A stretch of 64,000 nt of DNA from positions 434,001 through 498,000 of the forward strand of contig VIIQ02000827.1 in NCBI GenBank assembly GCA_007449985.2, read 5' to 3'. Every line of letters begins with the position of its first letter. The first letter of the stretch is position 1. This stretch comes from Desmodesmus armatus (lineage: Eukaryota > Chlorophyta > Chlorophyceae > Sphaeropleales > Scenedesmaceae). Under the pieces are notes generated by a model. It was not told the origin of the DNA. It saw only the letters and a list, made by a program, of their open reading frames with translations, and did not search any database. Shown here in pieces: positions 1 through 12,500 of the stretch. The position numbers and the translations under genes were made by a program.

Positions 1-2817
1 GCAGGTGCGTCCTTGGCAGGATGGTGCAGCATTGCATTCGTAACAGACATACAGTTGAGTGTATGCGTTGGTGCGGCCTTGCACCCGCAACAGATATTCT
101 GCGTCTGTGTGATTGGTGGGCTGTGCTGTGCAGGTCCTCAGCCACTGGCTGCAGCTGCTGAGGCAAGGGGAGCTGCTGTCACAGTTTGCAGTGCAGCTGC
201 AGCAGCTGGTGGCACAGCGCTGCGGCACAGAGGGTGGCACCCAACAGGCTGCTGCAGTGGAGGCAGATCTGACAGGCAGAGACAGCAGCAGGGTGCAGCA
301 GATGTGCCAGCAGCTGCTGCAGGAGGTGCAGACGCTGCTGCAGGTGCGCTGCTTTGCAGGATGCATCATGTTTGTGATGAGTGCAACGCTGCACAGCTCC
401 CTGTGGGTGGATATGATGCTATAAGCTAGCATTGGCAGGAGAGACTTCCAGACAGGGCTTGCAAGTAGGTGTACATATGCAGGGCTTGCGTGCTGCCAGC
501 CCCAACCCCACCTCATCGCTGTGGACCCGTGCTGGCGCCTGTCTTGGACCAGCATCACATCAGTGCGCCAAGGCTGTGCTGAGCCCTGTTGGTGCACCGC
601 TGCTGCGTGTTGTTGCCGCTGGTGCTGCTCCTGCTGCTTGTTGCTGGCTCATGCTGCTGTTGCTGCTGCAGGTTGAGTCTGAGGCCGTGGCTGCTGCTGA
701 CGTGTTGGGTGCTGCCAAGGGCCTGCTGGTCAGCCAGCCCGAGGGCCTGCTGCAGCGGCTGGTGCTGCAGGTGATGCAGCTGCTTCCAAGTTGGATGCAT
801 TGGTTTGTCGTCCCTTGTCCATCTGCTGCAGCCTTTCGTTCCGCAATGCATTTGCAGCGTAGCTGCTTGTTCACTGTGTAACACTTCTTCCTTCTTGTCT
901 GCAGGTGATGCAGCTGCTAGGTGTGGAGCGCCTGGAGGGGCTGCCTGCTGCCGTCAACAGGGTGAGCACACCATGAGGCTTGTGTGTGTCTGCGTGTGAC
1001 GGTGGCGATAGGCGCTGGTGGTGGGGAGTAATCCAGGTGTACACTGCACCAAGGGGTGGTGCGAATAGGCAACGAGTACATGCAGGGAAAGCCACAGGAG
1101 AACCAGTTTGGCTGTAGCAGGGGCTGAATGGGTGGCCACCAGGGAGTTGCAGGTTGAAGGCTGCCAGATGCACAACATTACTTCACGCAGGCAAACCGAT
1201 TGATGGAGCTGCCCCTGTGCAGTATCTGAGATACATGCAGACCCTGTTTTGCCGCCCCCGTCACGTATGCCTGTGCGCCACCAGCGCAGCTGCACATGTG
1301 GGTTAGAACCGAGAACAGGAGGACATTTGAGGGGGCATTCATGCAATCTGGATTGGGACTTGCATGTAGTCAAACACCCTGGTAGGACAGCCTCTCAACG
1401 CCAACGCGTGTGGGTGGGTGCGCCGTGCCCTGCAGGTGTACGTCCACTACAACGAGCTGCTCAACTTCCTGCGGGCGGTGGTCAGCCTGCTGTCATTGCC
1501 GTCTGATGCGGGGCCCAGCGCTGTTATGGCAGCACTGGCAAGGCTAGTGGAGCAGGCCGCTAGGTGGGTGTGGAGGTTCACAGCAGTATGCAGCAGTATG
1601 TGCATTTCGAAACAGTGCACACACAGCACCCAGTGGCGTTCAGGCCCCTGGCTACCTTGTGAGGTGTCAATGCTGAAAGTACGCCTTGCTCCTTGGGTCT
1701 CAAGTGCTGCTCATCTGTTGCAATGCGCTCCACAAGCCTTTGGTTGGCCCTGCACATCGTCCTGCTTCTTACGCCAACTTCTGATATGATTGTTGTGCTG
1801 TCACAGGCCCCCATCAATGGTCCGACAAGCTGCTGCAGAGCTGCAAGCGGCCGCAGGCATACAGCCAGCCGAGCAGCAGCACCAGCAGCAGCAGCAGCAG
1901 GGGGCTGACAGCCTGGCATCAGAGGCTGCAGCAGCAGCAGCAGCCAACCAGCTGGCCGGGCTGCTTGAGGCTCTAGGAGCTGTGAGTGAGCGGCAGGCGG
2001 TTGAGCGTCACAGGGAGATGGTGTCACGCCTGCGCAGGTTGGACCAGGTAAGGGGGTCACCCCCTACGGGGTGCTCAGGCTCAGCCTGAACTATGTAACA
2101 GTAACAGTAAGGAGGTCACCCTCAGTGAGGTGCTGGCATAGAGGTCGGGGATATGCATGTTGAGCCACTGTCAGACAAATATGTATGGGGCGCAAGCTCC
2201 TCCCCGTATAAGGAAGCAACCCAACAAGGGAACTGGTGTGGGTGGATTATTAACGTCTGGTTAGCAGTCCATGCGTTGTGGGGGGTGGGGGGGGGGGATG
2301 GAGTCAGTGTAGGACAGGCATTGTCAAGGCATGATGGCACGGCATTGCCTGCACGGATGGATTGGAAACACCTGGCTACATGTAAAGCTCAGCAGCCATG
2401 AGTGTCTGAGGCGGTGCGGAAGTACAGCCGTGAGCATGGTTGAAGGACTTTTTGTACCTTCCAGCTTCCAAGAGTGCATGACACTGATGTGGTGTGGTGT
2501 GCTGTGTCTCCCCCCCCCCCCCCAGGTGCTGCCCAAGTACCAGTCTGTCGTACGTCACAGGTCTCTGTCTCTGGCGAAAGCGCAGACTTTCACCCCCTCT
2601 CTTCCCTCTCCTCCGGAACAGAGACAATCTTTTATCAGTGTGTGACGCTGCGTGTGTGGTGTGCTGTGTTTTGTCCCTCCAGGTCTTGCCCAAGTACCAG
2701 TCAGTGCTGAGTGAGCTGTATGACAGGCTGCGTGTGGTGGCCATGGACGACCTGCTGCCAGCAGTGGACAAGCTGCTCATGCAGCTGGAGCTGAAGCGGG
2801 CAACAGCTGTGTGTTGA
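1..2817 (+). CDS. CEP70: CEP70-like centrosomal protein, 3' part (gene enters from left edge)
   Basis: Six exons join in phase: 134-343, 672-770, 905-961, 1436-1563, 1807-2047 and 2683-2817 (TGA). A donor-like GTGCGT at 5-10 suggests another exon ends at base 4. The joined protein is mostly helical. The assignment rests on my memory of human CEP70: the C-terminal segment with MDDLLPAVDKLL resembles the human ending with IDDLDAIVPAVKKL, and the YNELLNFLRAVVSLLSLP segment resembles the human region around MNEVYTRLGEMNNAVRNL. CEP70 family proteins act at centrosomes and basal bodies in microtubule organisation and cilium assembly, which fits an alga descended from flagellates. A Gln/Ala-rich insertion (about 1870-1960) is CAG-encoded low complexity. 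The gene is convergent with oligopeptidase B. It could instead be another coiled-coil centrosomal protein. Confidence 0.65.
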
Positions 2818-3543
2818 TGTAGAGGCAGCCTTGGATGCCGGGGGGGTTTCGTGAGCTACTTGAGTGACATGCACCCCGTCAAGCAGTGCAAGCATGCACG
2901 CACACTGCCACATTCCAATGGCATCCTGTAGATTACTGTGTGCATATGACGGCCGGTGCTGTGATGGCATGATGGCTGCTGTGGTTTGTTGTATGTTGCA
3001 AGGCTGCTTTTCACTGCACACCTCTTCAGAGTGTTGCTTCCAGCATGGTGCAGTGCACAGTGTGTTGTTCATCCTCAGGACAGGGTTGCGTGTTGTCATG
3101 TAAGCTCATAGCGGTGTGCACCAGCGTGTTGACAAGCTGCGATAGCCGGTGCGGCACAGCTAGTGCAGTGAGCTCAGCACAGTACTGTGCCAATGTCTTG
3201 CACACTTGTGGAGGGTTTGGCAACAACTGATGTAGACTAGTGAGAAGTTGCAAGCGTGGCAAGGCAGGGGCAGCCATGCTTGGCAGCTTGGACTATGCTG
3301 TCGACCTGGGGCAACATACGAACAGTCACTTTTGCAGTGACACACACAAACACAGCAACTGGGTGAGCTGACCTTCATTCAACACATGGAGGCTGGATGC
3401 AGCCTAACAGGCACCAAGCGCAAACTGCCAATGCTGCTGCATGACACGCTGCACCTTGGGTCCACTCCACACAACATGACCAACCACAGGGTCAACAAAT
3501 AACAGGCGGCATGCAACTGTCCCCCCAAACAGGCTGTGCCCCT
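2818..3543. other. Convergent 3' intergenic region
   Basis: This stretch lies between the stop codons of the CEP70-like gene and oligopeptidase B. It is T/G-rich on the + strand, as expected for a 3' UTR, and I see no exon. A TGTAA motif at 3099-3103 is the likely poly(A) signal of the + strand gene. I found no TGTAA on the - strand just downstream of oligopeptidase B. Confidence 0.5.
3099..3103 (+). terminator. TGTAA polyadenylation signal of CEP70-like gene
   Basis: TGTAA is the usual poly(A) signal of chlorophyte green algae. This one lies about 280 bases after the stop codon of the CEP70-like gene. No transcript evidence is available here. Confidence 0.5.
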
Positions 3544-6500
3544 TCACACAGCGGCGGTTGCTGCCCCTGCTGCTGCGGCTGTAGGGCCGCTGCCAGGCGC
3601 TGGCTTCACATCCAGCATGCCTGCTGTCTTGAGCAAGAAGGCATACTCGAAAGCAGTCTCCTTCAGGCGCTCAAACCTGTGGCACACCCCAACGCAAACA
3701 AGATAAATCAACGTCATGGAGTGGACAAGCACAGAAGCAAATCCACATATCAAACATCCAGATACCACACACAGAGTCCTTGCTGCCCAATGACTGCATC
3801 ACTGTATGCGTGCCTCTTGCCCCTGCTGTGCTGTGGAATGCAGCCATGACACGCCTCCCCTAGTGACTGTCAGGTGCTGCTCACACAGTGTTGCAACTTG
3901 AACATGGCTTGGACTAGGATTTCACACAAAAGCTTGGTGATGGCAAGGGGCACCAGCAGCACTCTGCAGCACTGGGCAGCACCTGCCCCTGCCTGCGCAC
4001 CTGCCAGTGACGCTGAAGTGCCCAGCCCCCAGCTCTGTCTTGAGCATGAGCAGGTTGTCGTCCGTCTTCATCTCACGCAGGCGAGCCACCAGCTTGGCAG
4101 GCTCCCAGTAGCCCACTCGTGGGTCGTGCAGGCCAGCAGTGACCAGGATGTTGGGGTAAGCCTGCTCTTTGACGTTGTCTGTGGGGCTGTAGCTCTTCAT
4201 GTACCTGCAGCACCAACACACCACGGGTTTGGCAGTGGCAGTGGCCAGGCCTTCTTTGCTTATGTGGGGCGCAGTTGCCTTGGACCGATGCACGCCGCAT
4301 GTTGCAATGGTCCCTGGTGCTTCGTTACTCAAGTGGGGTGATGTAAGCTGTCTTTGTGCTGTGGTTGGAGCGCTGACGGCTGATGTGGCTGCAGCCATTT
4401 GGCTTGATCGTGTCATGCCGTGCGTTCCTGTGAACCAAAAATTGCATGACTCACTCGTAGAACTCTGGTTCTTTGGGGTTGCCCCACTCCTCCCACTCAA
4501 TGGTGGTCAAAGGGATGGTCTCGTCAAGCATGGTTGTAAGGACGTCCTGCAGTGAGAGAAGATATTGACACAGTTGCATTCAAATTCAGCAACAATGCAT
4601 CAGTTGACGGCATTATCCGCAAGAACTTGATCCACAGGCCTAGACGGGCCAACCTGCCATGAATACAGAACAGCCTGAGACTGCCCACATACCTGCCGTC
4701 ACTACAGATGACTGATATTGTCCCCAGCCAGTGCTTCTGCAGAAGGATGACGGCACTGCATTACTGCTGCACAGCTGCTGCATCATGTGCCCTTCCAAGG
4801 CATACATCACTCCCCACAAGATGCGCAGCACTGACCACAAGCACGCAACATTCCAACAAGACGCACAGCACTCACTAAAGCCCACGGCGCTAATTACAAG
4901 GCGCGCAGCACTTACGACAAAGGGCACACCCATGAGCACCGCGTTGAACAGCTGCGGCGCCATGTTGGTCACAGCACCCATCAGCAAGCCACCTGCTGAG
5001 CGGCCCTCAATGGCCAGCCTGTCGGAACTGGTGTAGCCCTCCTGCACAGCAACAACCAGCAGCAGGGTGGTGCAGCAACAGCATGGCTCAGCAGCACTCT
5101 CCTGTCAGTGAGTCATCTGGGGAAGGCTGCAAGCAACGGCGCGTGCACAATCTGAAGGACCGCAAAATGCCATACTGCTGCATGTATGAGCCCAACAGCC
5201 ATTGCAAAGTCAGCCTGAGGCCATGCACGGCAATTGGTAGCGCTGGTTGCCAACAGAATCACAGTCCCAAGTTGCGCCAACCGCAAACAGAGCTACGGGT
5301 GACATTAGCTAGTATTGTAGGGTCAACCCAGCGCCACCACAACCACAACCAGCAGCCGGTCTTCTGTCCAGTGAAAGGTGCCCTGGAGCAACTCAGCAGT
5401 CCAGACCAGTGTAAAAGTCACACACCTCATGCATGCAATACGCACCTTGATGAGGTGCTCAGCGCAGGCGATGAAGTCTGTAAAGGTGTTCTTTTTCAAC
5501 AGGAACTTGCCATCCTGCACGGTGCACACAAACAAGCAAACGCCATGGTGTGATAATCCATCATTAATCTTGCACATCTGTGTTCGTGTGCCTGGTAGTA
5601 TTGCTTGCATGTGACTCGCATGTACACCAAGTGCTAGCTACACATGTATCCTGCATGGTGCAGCAAACAGCCACCCGCATGAGGACGCAGCAATCACTAC
5701 AACATCTGCACTTGACCAGCATGTACGAGGCCACTTGCCAAAACCTGTAACAGCCGATGCTGTCAAGTGTGTTTTGATGAGGTGAGGCGGCCTTGTCAGA
5801 TATAGAAATCATCATGATGACTCCCATATTTGACGAGGGCGCCTCACCCCATCGCAACACACTTGACAGCACCTGATGAAAGCTTACTTCACAGTCGATG
5901 GCACTGACAATTACAAAATGCCCACTGGCTCCCCATTGCTACTAGCATGAGTCACGTGTGGATGTTGCACAATCAACAACATATGCATGTCAGCTCATGG
6001 CATGACAGCTCTGGCATACAGTTCCCACTGGCTAGATGCCATCAGACGAGCTGGCGCTGCCACCAAAATGCCGGCTGTCGCACCCCCGGGCTGACAGCAG
6101 ATCGCCCAGGTGCCTATTGGGCCCGGCAGATGTGTCTGGAAGTACTAGCGAGTAGTACGCACAGGCAACATCTGCCGACCCCATTAGGCACATGCGCGTT
6201 TTGCTGTCCGTCTCGAGGGGCGGCAACTTTGGCAGACTGGGTCTTGGCACAGCGGCTACCCAGCATTGGCCACATGTGGCCACAGGGCATGGGTAAGAAA
6301 GCAGGTAAGACACGACCCTACTCTGCTGAGAAGGTGATTGAGGTGGCCAGGCAGGTCTTGTGCTCCTGCTTGGTTTGCTGTGCGCAGTGTATACCCCTAC
6401 CTGACCGCCTCATAGTGTTATGCGCCTCATCCAGCACCGCATTTCAAAGGCTGAGCTCGTGTGCTGAGCCTGGGGTGTCAACCAGCCACGATCACATCAC

Positions 6501-9500
6501 ACCATAGCATCACCACCACCATCACCAGAAGCATAGAATTTGCGCAGGCAGGCACAGCTTACCTCATACCACTTGCGCCCCATGTCTCCGCCGCCCCTGA
6601 TGTGCGCAATGGCCACCGTCCAACCCCGGTCAATAAGGCTCAACTGGTCCCGGCTGAAGCTGCAGGCCGGCAGCACACAGCAGGGGCAGATCCCGACAGG
6701 CAGCAGGCAGCAAAAGCAGCACAGTCAAACCCTTCTGAATGCAGGCTTGTCGTAATCAGTACTGAGATGAGTACGTCAACGTTGCAGCAACGCACCCTGC
6801 AACTGTTGCTTCAGTCACACCAGCACCATGGCAGCCCCTGTGATGCCTCGCGGGCCCCTGTGCTGCCTCGCGGGCACCGCTGTGCCAATCACCAACAGCT
6901 GCATAAACTGCAGCTGCTGCTTTCAGTCAAAAACCAATGAAGTGTCAGTAACAAAAGCAACAAGGATCGTCCAGTGACTGCTTGGCTCCCACCCACAAAC
7001 CTTGGATCGTAAGGGTACTCGTAGCTGCCGTATCCGTGCAGCAGCATGTGGGCGCTGCCGTCCTTCTTCGCCAGGCTTTTCCTGTACACCAGGCTGATCG
7101 GCACCTGCATGACGTACACGCACAGCACAAAGCATAGCACAGCATAGCACATCACGGCACAAAGCAGTTGCAGCAAGGCATGCAGCTCGTGAAAGGATGG
7201 AGGCAGCAGCAAAGCTTGACCAGCCCTAGGCCTAGGCTTCCCAGCCGGAGCTCTCTTTGGGCACCAATGGTTGGTTGGCAGCGCGGCTGCTGTGCAGCTG
7301 GCATTCCTGTCTACATGCGTGTACGTGCGGCTGTCCTATCTGAGGGGGCTCTACAGGGGTTTGCCTGTCACTGGCACTCTGGCTGCTTGCTGCACTCCGC
7401 TCACTATATCTACTGCATTCCAGTGGTGCAGTCAGCACTCAAGGCAGCTCCAATGAAGCAGACCCAGCCTGGACATTCAGAATGGACCACAGCCCAGTAG
7501 CGTCTGGCTTGCACACCTTCTCCCCGAAATGTAGGTTGGCACCAGACAAAAAGACTTACAACTTGGGTTGTTGTGTCAGCCAGATCATGCGTACCTCTGT
7601 CCCGTCTGGTGCCTTTGCCCACAGCCTCTCTGTGGTGTAGTCATCCTTACAGAAACCACCCAGAATGGGCGTCACGCGCTTCAGTGCACGCTTGCCTGCA
7701 CCAGGACAGCACAGCATAGCGCAGCGCGCTCATGCAACCCCTTGCCGCAGTTGGCAGTATCCCTGAAGCGCTCAACTCCATCTGCATGCTACCTGGAGGT
7801 GAATGCACCATAGCCACACACGGCTCCCCTGCCATGAGGCAACATGCATGTTCAACATACGGTGCCGACAAAACCACCGGCGCTAACTGACCAGCGCTAT
7901 GTCTGGCCTGCTGTATCCCCTTTGACAGCCTGAAAGCAGAGCCACAGCTTCAACGTACTACATGCAGTGTGTATGGAAAAGGTGAGCTGTCCCCTACCAG
8001 TGCAACACAGGCATACCTGTTGGCAGGTGCTGGTCGTAGACACTGGCTGGTGTGGTGAGGGAGCTGTAGGCCAGCCGCAGCACCTCACTGTCAAAGTCAC
8101 CAGTCAAACCTGCAAGCAAGGCATTATGATGAGGGTATCAAGCAAGACATAGCGGCTGGGTGAGAAGGAGGGTCACAGTTTTCGAGCTATCAGAACAAAA
8201 CCTGTGCCTGCTCCTGTTCACGTGCATGAAGCGGCACACAAGCTGCTTGAGCACGCGTCATGAGGATCGCAAAGAGGGGCAGCAGTGGGCCAACCCTAGA
8301 GAGAACGCAGCGCACGCTTTCGACCTCCCCCTTGCAGAGCGCCTTGCAAACATCAGAGTAAGCTGGTGAATCTGTCCCTTCAACTACCTCCGTATCGACA
8401 CATCCAGCACTCACATCCCGACAGTGTGTAGGCAGGCTCCTCAAACACCACCTTGTGCCCCTCGCCAAGCTTGCTGGGCATGGCACCTCCGGGCGGGAGG
8501 GCGTACGTGACCAGCGTCTGCTGTGCCCTGCTGCGCTGCGCTATCACCAGCCATTTCTCGCCAACAGAGGTGCCCTCGATCTTCACATTGTCGTCGTGGG
8601 GCAGTAGCACCTGTAGGAAAGAGCGCTGTGTGTATTTTGATACTTTGTGCGACTGATGTCAAATCAGCTGACACGTTGAATTAGGTTGCTCACGTGGGTG
8701 CACATGCTTGAAGGGCACAGTGTGTACTGCAACAACTTGCAAAGTTGCCAGATAGTTGCCGACAGGGCGTTACGCGAGGTCTGTGACTGCTGTGCTGAGG
8801 GAGCCATGGTGCAGCCCATCATGAATAAACTGTTTGAAGGGTTGAAGCAAGACAGAAGCGGGGAGGGTGATTGGACTTACTGCATGAGAACCCTGTGTTG
8901 GCTCTATCATGGATTATGATAGAGCCAACACAGGGTCCTCGTGCAATCAGTCTAGTCCCCTCCCCCTCTTCTGCCTTGCTTCAACCCTTCCACCAATGAT
9001 GCAGTCGAGCCAGGTTGTTTGATACTGTGTTTGATACACATCTGCATTGCAACACCATGACTGCACCCCAATGCAACACATGACCCCAAAGGCAAACCAC
9101 CCAGATGTGTTAGCGTCCGTCCCACACGCCCACGCACCGTCTGCTGTGTGGGGTCAGTGAGTGGTGCCACCCGCACTTCGCTGTTGGGCCGCTCCTTATC
9201 CCTGTAGGTGATCAGGAACCAGCCAGTGGCTGCACCACTGCTGCTGCTCAGTAGCAGGCTGTTATCGCTGCCGGGGTGGTGGGACACATCTGCGGCAGCA
9301 GACAGATAGCACAGTACAGTAGAGTGATTGAGAGAGGGGATCCCAAAGCTCAGAATTAGCCAGCAAGCCAAGGGCTCATGAGGGTGGCCCGATGGGCCTG
9401 TCGTACCCCAGTTTCTCAGGCCAGGTGTCAGGTGTCCTGATAGACGACAGGCTTGTAAAACTGACCCCTATAATGCTGCACCGCGCCTGCTGGTCTGTAT

Positions 9501-12500
9501 CTGACGCATTGTTTCTTTGCCAAAAGAGGCGTGCGGCACCGGCAGCGAACAGAGCACTGAGTCACTGCCAACCTGCAGACTGACACCTGCAGTTAGGTCT
9601 GTGTGGTTGAGTCTGTGTCTCACTCTGCCCTTCTGCTTGACCTCATAAGAAAGAACTTGCAGGATACTTGCTGACGTGCTCGGGTGCTTACGGCAACCTT
9701 CCCCCGTGCCGAATTCAGCTTCGAAACTTCACCAGCTCTCCAACAAAAATCCATGTTGTGGTTTCAAACCGCTTGACACCTCACTACAGAAGCTGCTGCT
9801 GCAGGGTGTGGTGCTCACCATACTCCACATCCTGTACCCGTGGCAGGATGACGGTGGGTTGACCCAGCGGGTCGTCTGCTGACATGTAGCGCGTCTCGTT
9901 GGTCACAGCAGAACCTGACACAGCACACCACAGCACAGCACACCACAGCACACCACAGCACACCACAGCACAGAACAATTAACACACAAGCGGTCACCAG
10001 CAGGCCTCATATTTGCCGAGGCAGCGTTGCGACAACAAAGGAACTTTTCTTGATCCGCATGTACACACAGGCTTTTCACTGGGGTGAAACATGCAGGCTT
10101 TTCACTGCGGTGAAACATGCATGCATGCCCATACAGGGGAGGTGGTAGGTGGCATGTCAGCGCTGCAGACACATGGGGGGTTCAGTGTGAGGGACCCAGG
10201 CCACAGGGTGAACGTGTGCCTGCAGCACATGGGTTTGATCATGAACCAGACTGGAAGCATGCGCTGTCCTCACCGACATGGATGTAGATCAACCGGTCGC
10301 TGTGGCTCCTGCCAATGCCCACATAGAAGGACTGCAGTCAAAAACAGTGCAGTACAGTACAGGTATGAGTGGACGACGTCCCAACCTCGGCACTAAGCAG
10401 CGAGCCAAGGGTTCATGCGGTGCCCCCAGGGCCTGAACACAAACACACGCACGTACAAAAAATCATAGGTACAGGCTGCTTCCTAGCTGTGCTGCCTGCT
10501 GGTGCAACTGTTTCCTTCATCACCTTCCTCCCTTCCTTCCTCCCTTCTGTCCTCCCTCCCTCCCTCACCCCCTAGCAACAGTTACCCCCCCCCCCCCCCT
10601 CCCTCACCTCGTCTGGCTCCTCAAAAACCACCTCGTCGGTGCTGCCTGCTGGTGCGTTGATGCTGTGACGCAGCACCTTGTAGGGACGATCCAACGCGTC
10701 CTTCACTGTGTAGAACTACAGCAGCAGCAGCAGCAGCAGCAGGAGCAGCAGCAGCAACACAACTTAGTTGGCAGCCACCACAGCACCACTCCTTCACCAG
10801 GATTGATGCATGCGTTACGCAGACATGCCCATGCTCTCCTGAAGCAAGGGCATGAGGACTGTAACTTCAGATGCAGTGGAGCTGCAAAAACAAAAGCTGC
10901 AGAGTCAGACCTCGCGGTCTAGAGACTGGTCGGGTCCCTCGAGTTGAGCACGTGTTGCAACTGGCGACGGAGCTGACGTGCCCCAACATGGTGTATCTGT
11001 GGCCCTGCTGATGCAGCAGCTGTACTGTACACCCCTGTACTGCACCAGCCCAGGCCGTCTGTCTGCTTGAGTTACCCCAAGTGCTGACGCATGCAGTCTG
11101 CACCAGCAAACGCACTCGAGCCTTGACGGTCAACACTGTTATCAGTGAGTGTCAAACACAACCTGGCAACATTTGCCATACCCACCCACCCACCCACCCA
11201 CCCACCAGTGTTGTGTTGTCATTGGCCCACACCACGTCACCACTGGTCATGGGGATGGGCTCCATTACCTCCTTGCCACTGGCAATGTCCTGCAGCAGCA
11301 AACACAACAGTGCAGTGCAGTACAGACAGTGCAGTACAGTACAGTCACTGTACTGGCAGTACATTACAGCAGCCGGATACTGCAATGAAGCCCCCCAGGT
11401 GCAGGTGAACCAGTGAGCAAGCACAATGTGACAACCAGGGGAAGGAAGCTAGAGTGCCCTGGTACCAAAACCTTGTACAAAGTAGCCACAACACCACACA
11501 TTACGACTGGTCATCATGACATGTACCTGCTGGATGCAGCTCATGTGTGTCAACACAGCAGCCACAACACGACACAGCAGCCACACAGACAGCATCACTC
11601 TGGCAAGTGTACAATCTGCAAAAGAAAGTGACAGTTGTTGTGCATGTGCCACATGGCATGCCATCCGGCAGGATTTCGCAAGCCCGTGGCAGCGCTAACT
11701 TGAGAGCGGCAGCAGCAGCAACAGCAGCAGCAGCAGCGTGCTAGCGCACCTTGACGTGCAGTGTGTACTTCTCCCCTCCCACGGTGTCCTCGGTCCACGC
11801 CAGCAGCAGCTGGTTGGGAGACGTCTCACAAGAACCAACCTGCGGCAACAGAAACACCACACTGTGTGGTGAAGCCTGCACGCAGCTGCCCGACACACTC
11901 TTCTGGTGTCTGGACAACATGTTTGCCACACCACCCCCTGCACCCCCCCCCCACACACACACACACAGTTCACAGCAGCTCCAGCAGGCTGGTTCCAGAC
12001 ACACAGTAGGTGTAAAGAGCTCATCGCTCGACATGCATGGCAGTTGTGACATGCCCCACTCCCCCCCCCCCCATGTTTGATACCACGCCATGATGATCCT
12101 TATGTGACCCATGCCCGTTTTGTTCATGCACACACCATGCACTGTCTCTGTTGACACACAAGCACACACCCACAATGTGGAAGCTGTGGTTGCCCTCCTC
12201 CTTTCGTCTGTTTTCGCCCAGCAAGATCTCCTCAGGCTGTGATTCATCAGGGGCGTTCGAAATGCATGGCATGTGTGACATGCCCCACTCCGCCCCCCCT
12301 CAACCTTAGACTACGCCAAGAAAATCCTTGTGCGACCCCATGCCCGTTTTGTTCATGCACACACCATGCACTGTCTCTGTTGACACACAAGCACACACCC
12401 ACCATGTAGAAGCTGTGCTTGCCCTCCTCCTTGCGTTTGTTTTCGTCCAGCAAGATCTCCTCAGGCTGTGATTCATCAGGGGCGTCAGCCTCAGTGGGAG

